64,000 nucleotides of DNA, from contig LRBF01000057.1 of NCBI GenBank assembly GCA_001580565.1, forward strand, positions 1-64,000, in the 5' to 3' direction. Shown in pieces: positions 59,675 through 64,000 of the stretch (position 1 is the stretch's first letter; every line of letters starts with the position of its first letter). The position numbers were made by a program, and so were the translations under genes. Under the pieces are notes generated by a model. It ran no database searches. It saw only the letters and a list, made by a program, of their open reading frames with translations, and was not told where the DNA came from. The stretch is from Caballeronia megalochromosomata (lineage in GTDB: Bacteria; Pseudomonadota; Gammaproteobacteria; Burkholderiales; Burkholderiaceae).

Positions 59675-61138
59675 TTAAGCACTGCGCCGCGCAGCCTTCT
59701 CCAGACAGTTCGAAAGGAACCCCGACAACGCCGGATCGCCGCAATTGGCGATATTGAATCGCATCCACGTCGTCGGCGACTGATGCGGCGAAAACAGACT
59801 GCCGGGCGTCAGCAGAAACCCCGCTTCGTGTCCCGCCGCCGCGAGCCCATCGGAATCGATGCCCGCATCCGCCCAAAGAAACATACCCGCCGCCGGCGTC
59901 GCGAAAAGCCGCAGACCCGTCTTTTCCAGCATGCGCGCGGTCTTGTCCCGCACGCCGTCGAGCCGCGCGCGCAGCCGCTCGACGTGTCGCCGGTAGTGCC
60001 CTTCCGTCAGCACCTTATAGACCACGCGTTCGTTGATTTCCGGGCTCGTCATGCCGACGAGCATCTTCTGGTCGGCAAGCGCCTTCGCCACCTCCGGTGC
60101 CGCCGCGATATAGCCGACGCGCAAATTCGCCGCCAGCGTCTTCGAAAAGCTGCCGAGGAAAATCACGCGCTTCAGTTGATCGAGCGAGGCGAGACGCGTC
60201 GCCGGAAAGCCCGCCGGACAAAGATCGCCATAAACATCGTCCTCGACGACGATGAAGTCGTATTCCTGCGCGAGCTGAAGAATCCGGAACGCCTGCGCCG
60301 CCGTGAGCGACGTGCCGGTCGGATTCTGCAGAACCGAATTGATGATCAGCATCTTCGGCCGCCAGGTCGCGACGAGCGTTTCCAGCGCGTCGAGGTCCGG
60401 GCCCTCGGGCGTATACGGCATGCCGACGAGCCGCGCGCCCTGCGAAGCGAAGCGCCCGAACATCTGGAACCACGCCGGATCGCCGACGATCACCGCATCG
60501 CCCGGCTTGACGTAGAGACGCGAGATCAGGTCGATCGCCTGCGTGATGCCCGACACCAGCACGATCTGCCGCGCCGCCGACGCGCCGATTTCCAGCTCCT
60601 CCAGCCGCGTCTGCAACTGCTGGCGCAGCGGCAGAAAACCTTGCGGCGTGCCGAAGCCGAGCATCTGCGCGCCGCTCTGGCGCGACAGCGCGCGCAGCGC
60701 GTTGGTGATCAGCTCGCCATCGAGCCAGCGGCCCGGCAGATAGCCGAGACCCGGCCCTTTTTCCGGAGTCGACGTGTGCAGCATGTTGCGCAGCAGCCAG
60801 ACCACGTCGATGGTGTTCTGCACCGGCTCGCGCTCCGGTGTGACGGTGCTCGCCTCGCCTTTCGCGACGAGCGTCGGCGTGACGCGTTCGCGCACGTAGA
60901 AGCCGGAGCCGCGCCGCGAATCGAGATAGCCGTGCGCGACGAGCCGCTCGTACGCCTCGACGACGGTGAAGCGCGACACGCCCTTGTCGAGCGCGAGCTT
61001 GCGGATCGACGGCATGCGCATGCCGGGCCGGAACACGCGCTCGTCGATGCGGCGACGGCCCCATTGCACCAGTTGATCGACGAGCGTGAGTTGCGCGGCG
61101 TCGTGCGGGGCGGGAATCTGGTCGAGCGGAACGGACAT
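59675..61138 (-). CDS. MocR-family regulator (wHTH plus aminotransferase domain)
   Basis: A 487-residue fusion. It has a GntR-type winged helix (about 10-80: MPSIRKLALDKGVSRFTVVEAYERLVAHGYL) joined to a fold-type I aminotransferase-like domain. The latter carries the PLP lysine in LGSFSKTLAANLRVGYI and TNPTG-like NPTGTS. MocR/PdxR/GabR proteins sense PLP or an amino compound and control divergent genes. The divergent region (61139-61316) carries direct repeats TGTACCG suited to such a regulator. The effector is unknown. Confidence 0.92.
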   Translation of the reverse strand: MSVPLDQIPAPHDAAQLTLVDQLVQWGRRRIDERVFRPGMRMPSIRKLALDKGVSRFTVVEAYERLVAHGYLDSRRGSGFYVRERVTPTLVAKGEASTVTPEREPVQNTIDVVWLLRNMLHTSTPEKGPGLGYLPGRWLDGELITNALRALSRQSGAQMLGFGTPQGFLPLRQQLQTRLEELEIGASAARQIVLVSGITQAIDLISRLYVKPGDAVIVGDPAWFQMFGRFASQGARLVGMPYTPEGPDLDALETLVATWRPKMLIINSVLQNPTGTSLTAAQAFRILQLAQEYDFIVVEDDVYGDLCPAGFPATRLASLDQLKRVIFLGSFSKTLAANLRVGYIAAAPEVAKALADQKMLVGMTSPEINERVVYKVLTEGHYRRHVERLRARLDGVRDKTARMLEKTGLRLFATPAAGMFLWADAGIDSDGLAAAGHEAGFLLTPGSLFSPHQSPTTWMRFNIANCGDPALSGFLSNCLEKAARRSA

Positions 61139-61184
61139 GCGGGCCTCCGGTGTGCGGCAAGCGCGGCTGTGCGCCGGGAAAAAC

Positions 61185-61228
61185 TGTACCGAATAGTATT
61201 GGGCCGATTGTACCGTTACTGTTACGGT
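61185..61228. promoter_or_regulatory. Candidate MocR operator (direct repeats plus palindrome)
   Basis: TGTACCG occurs at 61185-61191 and again at 61209-61215, the same way round and 24 bases apart. The second copy runs into a near-palindrome ACCGTTACTGTTACGGT (61212-61228). Direct repeats in a divergent promoter region are characteristic for MocR-type regulators. Confidence 0.5.
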
Positions 61229-61316
61229 GATAGCGGCTACATTTTGCTTTCGGGCTGCCCGGCGCGCGCGACGGATGCGTTTATGCTATCGGCCTCTTCT
61301 TATCGCATCGCCCGCC

Positions 61317-62117
61317 ATGAACGACCATCGACTCAAACTCGATCACCTCGTGATCGCCGCCCGCACACTGGAAGAAGGCGCGCAGTTCATCGCCGCGAAA
61401 TTCGGCGTCGAGACGGTGCCCGGCGGCGCGCACCCGCTGATGCGCACGCACAACCGGCTGCTGAACCTGTGGGGCGGCGCGTATCTGGAAGTGATCGCGA
61501 TCGATTCGTCGGCCGCAACGGTCGAGTCGCCCCGGCCGCGCCTTTTCGCGCTGGACGATCCCGCGATGCAGCGTCGTCTCGAAGACGACGGCCCTTTGCT
61601 CGTGCACTGGGTCGCGCGCGTCGACCGGCCGACGTCGCTCGCGCGCTGGCGTGAGCAGTATCCGGAGCGTATCGCGCCCGTCACGGCGATGTCGCGTGCC
61701 GGCAATACATGGGGCCTGACCGTGCCCGACGACGGCGCGTTTCCGGCGTGGCAAGGCGCGGGCGACGGCGTGCTGCCGTCGCTGATCCAGTGGGACACGC
61801 CGCGCCATCCGAGCGACGCGCTGCCGGAAACGGGCATCGCGCTGCGCTCGCTGACAGGTTTTCATCCGCGCGCGGAAGCGGTTTCGGACCAGCTCGCGTG
61901 GCTCGGCGCGGCGCACCTGATGCACGTCGAGCAGACGGCGGGCGCGCCGGCGCTGGTCGCGCAGTTCGATCTGCCGGACGGATCGACGCTGACGCTCGGC
62001 GAATCGGCGGAACAGGCAGCCGCGCGCGAGGAAGAAGCGCGACAGGCGTCAAAGCGCCGTCGCACGAAGAAGACGGATACGCAGGACGAACCAGAGACAC
62101 CGCCGCAGTCCGACTGA
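61317..62117 (+). CDS. VOC-like protein (glyoxalase-like domain 3)
   Basis: A 266-residue protein starting MNDHRLKLDHLVIAARTLEEGAQFIAAKFGV. It matches the larger single-chain glyoxalase-like family by its LDHLVIAA start, GGxHxxMxTHN (GGAHPLMRTHN), YLEVIAID and TLTLGE segments. The lysine/arginine-rich tail is disordered. The substrate is unknown. It is the first gene after the divergent MocR regulator. Confidence 0.85.
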   Translation: MNDHRLKLDHLVIAARTLEEGAQFIAAKFGVETVPGGAHPLMRTHNRLLNLWGGAYLEVIAIDSSAATVESPRPRLFALDDPAMQRRLEDDGPLLVHWVARVDRPTSLARWREQYPERIAPVTAMSRAGNTWGLTVPDDGAFPAWQGAGDGVLPSLIQWDTPRHPSDALPETGIALRSLTGFHPRAEAVSDQLAWLGAAHLMHVEQTAGAPALVAQFDLPDGSTLTLGESAEQAAAREEEARQASKRRRTKKTDTQDEPETPPQSD

Positions 62118-62155
62118 GCCTGCGCATTGCACAACGAACAAGGAGACACCTTACG

Positions 62156-63097
62156 ATGAAGACCCGCGAAACCGAAGGCATGCTGCTCGGCCTGATCGGC
62201 GTCGTCATTTTCAGCCTGACGCTGCCGATGACGCGCATCGTCGTCGCGGAGGTGCATCCGCTGCTGAACGGCCTCGGACGCGCGCTCGTCGCGGCGATTC
62301 CGGCCGCCGCCCTGCTCGCGTGGCGTCGCGAAAAGCTGCCGACCTGGGCGCAGGTCAAAAGTCTCGCGGTGGTCGCGCTCGGCGTGATCATCGCGTTTCC
62401 GGTGTTTTCGGCGTGGGCGATGAAGACCGTGCCCGCATCGCACGGCGCGGTCGTGAACGGTTTGCAGCCGTTGTGTGTCGCGATCTATGCCGCGTGGCTC
62501 TCGCACGAACGGCCGTCGAAAGCGTTCTGGGCGAGCGCGGTGGCGGGCAGCGCGATCGTCGTCGCCTTTGCGTTGCAGGCGGGCGGCGGCGGGCTGCAGG
62601 CGGGCGATCTGCTGATGCTCGTCGCGGTCGGCATCGGCGCGCTCGGTTACGCGGAAGGCGCGCGGCTCGCGCGTCAGATGGGCGGCTGGCAGGTGATCTG
62701 CTGGGCGCTCGTGCTCTCCGCGCCGTTCCTGTTGCTGCCGGTCGGCTGGCTCGCGTGGGCGCAATTGTTCGGCAGCCATGCGACGCATCCCGAACCGCTC
62801 GCCCTCAAGACGTGGCTCGCGTTCGGCTATGTCACGCTGTTCTCGCAATTCATTGGTTTCTTCGCGTGGTACGCCGGGCTCGCGATGGGCGGCATCGCGC
62901 GCGTCGGACAAGTGCAGCTTCTCCAGATCTTCTTCACGATGGCGTTCTCCGCGCTCTTCTTCGGCGAGCATGTGAGCACGTCGACGTGGCTGTATGCGGC
63001 CGCCGTCATCGTGACCGTCGTACTCGGCCGCAAGGCCTCCGTGCGTCCAGGGCCGCAACCGGCAGTGGTCGCGGCGGGCACGACGCACGCAAGATGA
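62156..63097 (+). CDS. EamA/DMT family transporter
   Basis: A 313-residue membrane protein with ten hydrophobic helices in two repeats (GLIGVVIFSLTLPMTRIVV; YVTLFSQFIGFFAWYAGLAMGG). DMT exporters often export amino acids or metabolites. AAGGAG precedes the ATG. It lies 38 bp after the VOC gene and probably shares the transcript controlled by the MocR regulator, so it may export the compound sensed by that regulator. Confidence 0.9.
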   Translation: MKTRETEGMLLGLIGVVIFSLTLPMTRIVVAEVHPLLNGLGRALVAAIPAAALLAWRREKLPTWAQVKSLAVVALGVIIAFPVFSAWAMKTVPASHGAVVNGLQPLCVAIYAAWLSHERPSKAFWASAVAGSAIVVAFALQAGGGGLQAGDLLMLVAVGIGALGYAEGARLARQMGGWQVICWALVLSAPFLLLPVGWLAWAQLFGSHATHPEPLALKTWLAFGYVTLFSQFIGFFAWYAGLAMGGIARVGQVQLLQIFFTMAFSALFFGEHVSTSTWLYAAAVIVTVVLGRKASVRPGPQPAVVAAGTTHAR

Positions 63098-63159
63098 CGC
63101 ACTCGCGCGATAATTGCGGATCGCCGTTAGACATCACCCAGAGACAACCGAGGCATTTC

Positions 63160-64000
63160 ATGAATCAAGCCGATCTCCGCGCCACGCCGTGGCAACTCTC
63201 CGAACGCGCCCGCAAGCTCACCAGTTCGGCGATTCGCGAAATCCTGAAGGTCACGGAACGGCCGGAAGTCATTTCCTTCGCGGGTGGACTGCCCTCGCCC
63301 GCGACGTTTCCCGTCGAGGAAATGCGCCACGCCTCGGAACGCATCCTGCGCGATCAGCCCGCCGCCGCGCTCCAGTACAGCGCGACCGAAGGCTACATGC
63401 CGCTGCGCGAATGGGTCGCGGCGCGCTATTCCGTGAACGGCGCGCATATCCGCCCGTCGCAGGTGCTCATCACGACCGGCTCGCAGCAGGCGCTCGATCT
63501 GCTCGGCAAGACGCTCGTCGATCCGGGCAGCCGCGTGCTGGTCGAAACGCCGACGTATCTCGGCGCGCTGCAGTCGTTTTCGCTCTTCGAACCGCACTAC
63601 GTGCAGGTGCCGACCGATGAGTCCGGCCTGATCCCCGAAGCGCTCGATGCCACGCTCACCGCGCACGCACGCCTGCTTTACGCGCAGCCGAACTTTCAGA
63701 ACCCGACCGGCCGGCGCCTTCCGCTCGAGCGCCGCCGCGCGCTCGCCGCGTTCGCGCAGAACGCGTCGTTCCCCGTGATCGAGGACGATCCCTACGGCGC
63801 GCTCGACTACGCCGGCGCCCCGCTGCCGACAATGCTCTCGATGGCGCCCGCGCACATCGTGCATCTCGGCTCGTTCTCGAAAGTGCTGGCGCCGGGCCTG
63901 CGCGTGGGCTACATCATCGCGCCCGAGGAATTGCACTTCAAACTCGTGCAGGCCAAGCAGGCAACCGATCTGCACACGCCGAGCCTCACCCAGCGCATCG
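63160..64000 (+). CDS. PLP-dependent aminotransferase, cut by window end
   Basis: The first 280 codons of a fold-type I aminotransferase (LysN/2-aminoadipate aminotransferase-like): SSAIREILKVTERPEVISFAGGLPSP, QYSATEGYMPLREWVAARY, NPTGRRLP and the PLP lysine in LGSFSKVLAPGLRVGYI. There is no winged-helix domain, unlike the MocR protein nearby. It is 62 bases after the EamA gene and may form one unit with it. The substrate cannot be decided; the C-terminus lies beyond 64000. Confidence 0.9.
   Translation, partial: MNQADLRATPWQLSERARKLTSSAIREILKVTERPEVISFAGGLPSPATFPVEEMRHASERILRDQPAAALQYSATEGYMPLREWVAARYSVNGAHIRPSQVLITTGSQQALDLLGKTLVDPGSRVLVETPTYLGALQSFSLFEPHYVQVPTDESGLIPEALDATLTAHARLLYAQPNFQNPTGRRLPLERRRALAAFAQNASFPVIEDDPYGALDYAGAPLPTMLSMAPAHIVHLGSFSKVLAPGLRVGYIIAPEELHFKLVQAKQATDLHTPSLTQRI

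Overview
The window is a GC-rich chromosomal segment from a member of the Burkholderiaceae, most likely Burkholderia sensu lato (Paraburkholderia or Caballeronia type). I base this on the gene set (hemF-nadD-rsfS-rlmH-maf-rng, rsxB-nth, an intracellular PHB depolymerase of the Cupriavidus type, an MctP-like permease with a DUF3311 partner) and on the look of the proteins. No database was searched, so family names come from visible motifs and remembered families. I see no rRNA, tRNA, CRISPR array, prophage or intact insertion sequence.

Layout. 1-150 is the end of a dispersed repeat. 262-3843 holds an NAD(P)-binding protein, an orphan kdpE, a quinone oxidoreductase, mgsA and an SDR. 4053-12171 is a housekeeping run: upp, the YebC gene, purD, then the compact series hemF, nadD, rsfS, rlmH, maf, rng. 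12180-14690 is a small accessory island: a truncated gene, a DUF4279 gene coupled to a modular toxin-like gene, and a small CxxC protein. 14691-19887 is an envelope block with msbA and three glycosyltransferases, one overlapping the end of dnaE. 19887-29216 holds dnaE, trhO, gluQRS, rhlE, mliC-like, a small lipoprotein and purT. 29492-36561 holds a META-domain lipoprotein, an ftsK, a CorA-family channel, a lactonase-like propeller and a tiny DUF3096 protein. 37400-40900 links carbon storage genes: a GH15 glucosidase and phaZ.

41008-50642 holds a TetR regulator, rsxB-nth-DUF1841, two cytochromes c, a MoxR/GNAT/VWA cluster, benE and tal. 50819-58912 holds a VOC protein, a FUSC protein, MctP with DUF3311, a tightly overlapping ubiC / deoxyinosine glycosylase / spermidine-synthase-like operon, and htpG behind a heat-shock-type promoter. 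59051-59620 is a long imperfect inverted repeat made of two copies of the element seen at the left edge. 59675-64000 is a MocR-type regulator divergent from a VOC protein, an EamA transporter and an aminotransferase cut by the window end.

The most unusual items are the toxin/immunity-like island at 12180-14690, the hairpin-rich repeat at both ends of the window, a likely PhaR operator on the phaZ promoter, direct repeats in front of the MocR regulator, and a possible very short terminated RNA near 17950-18020.
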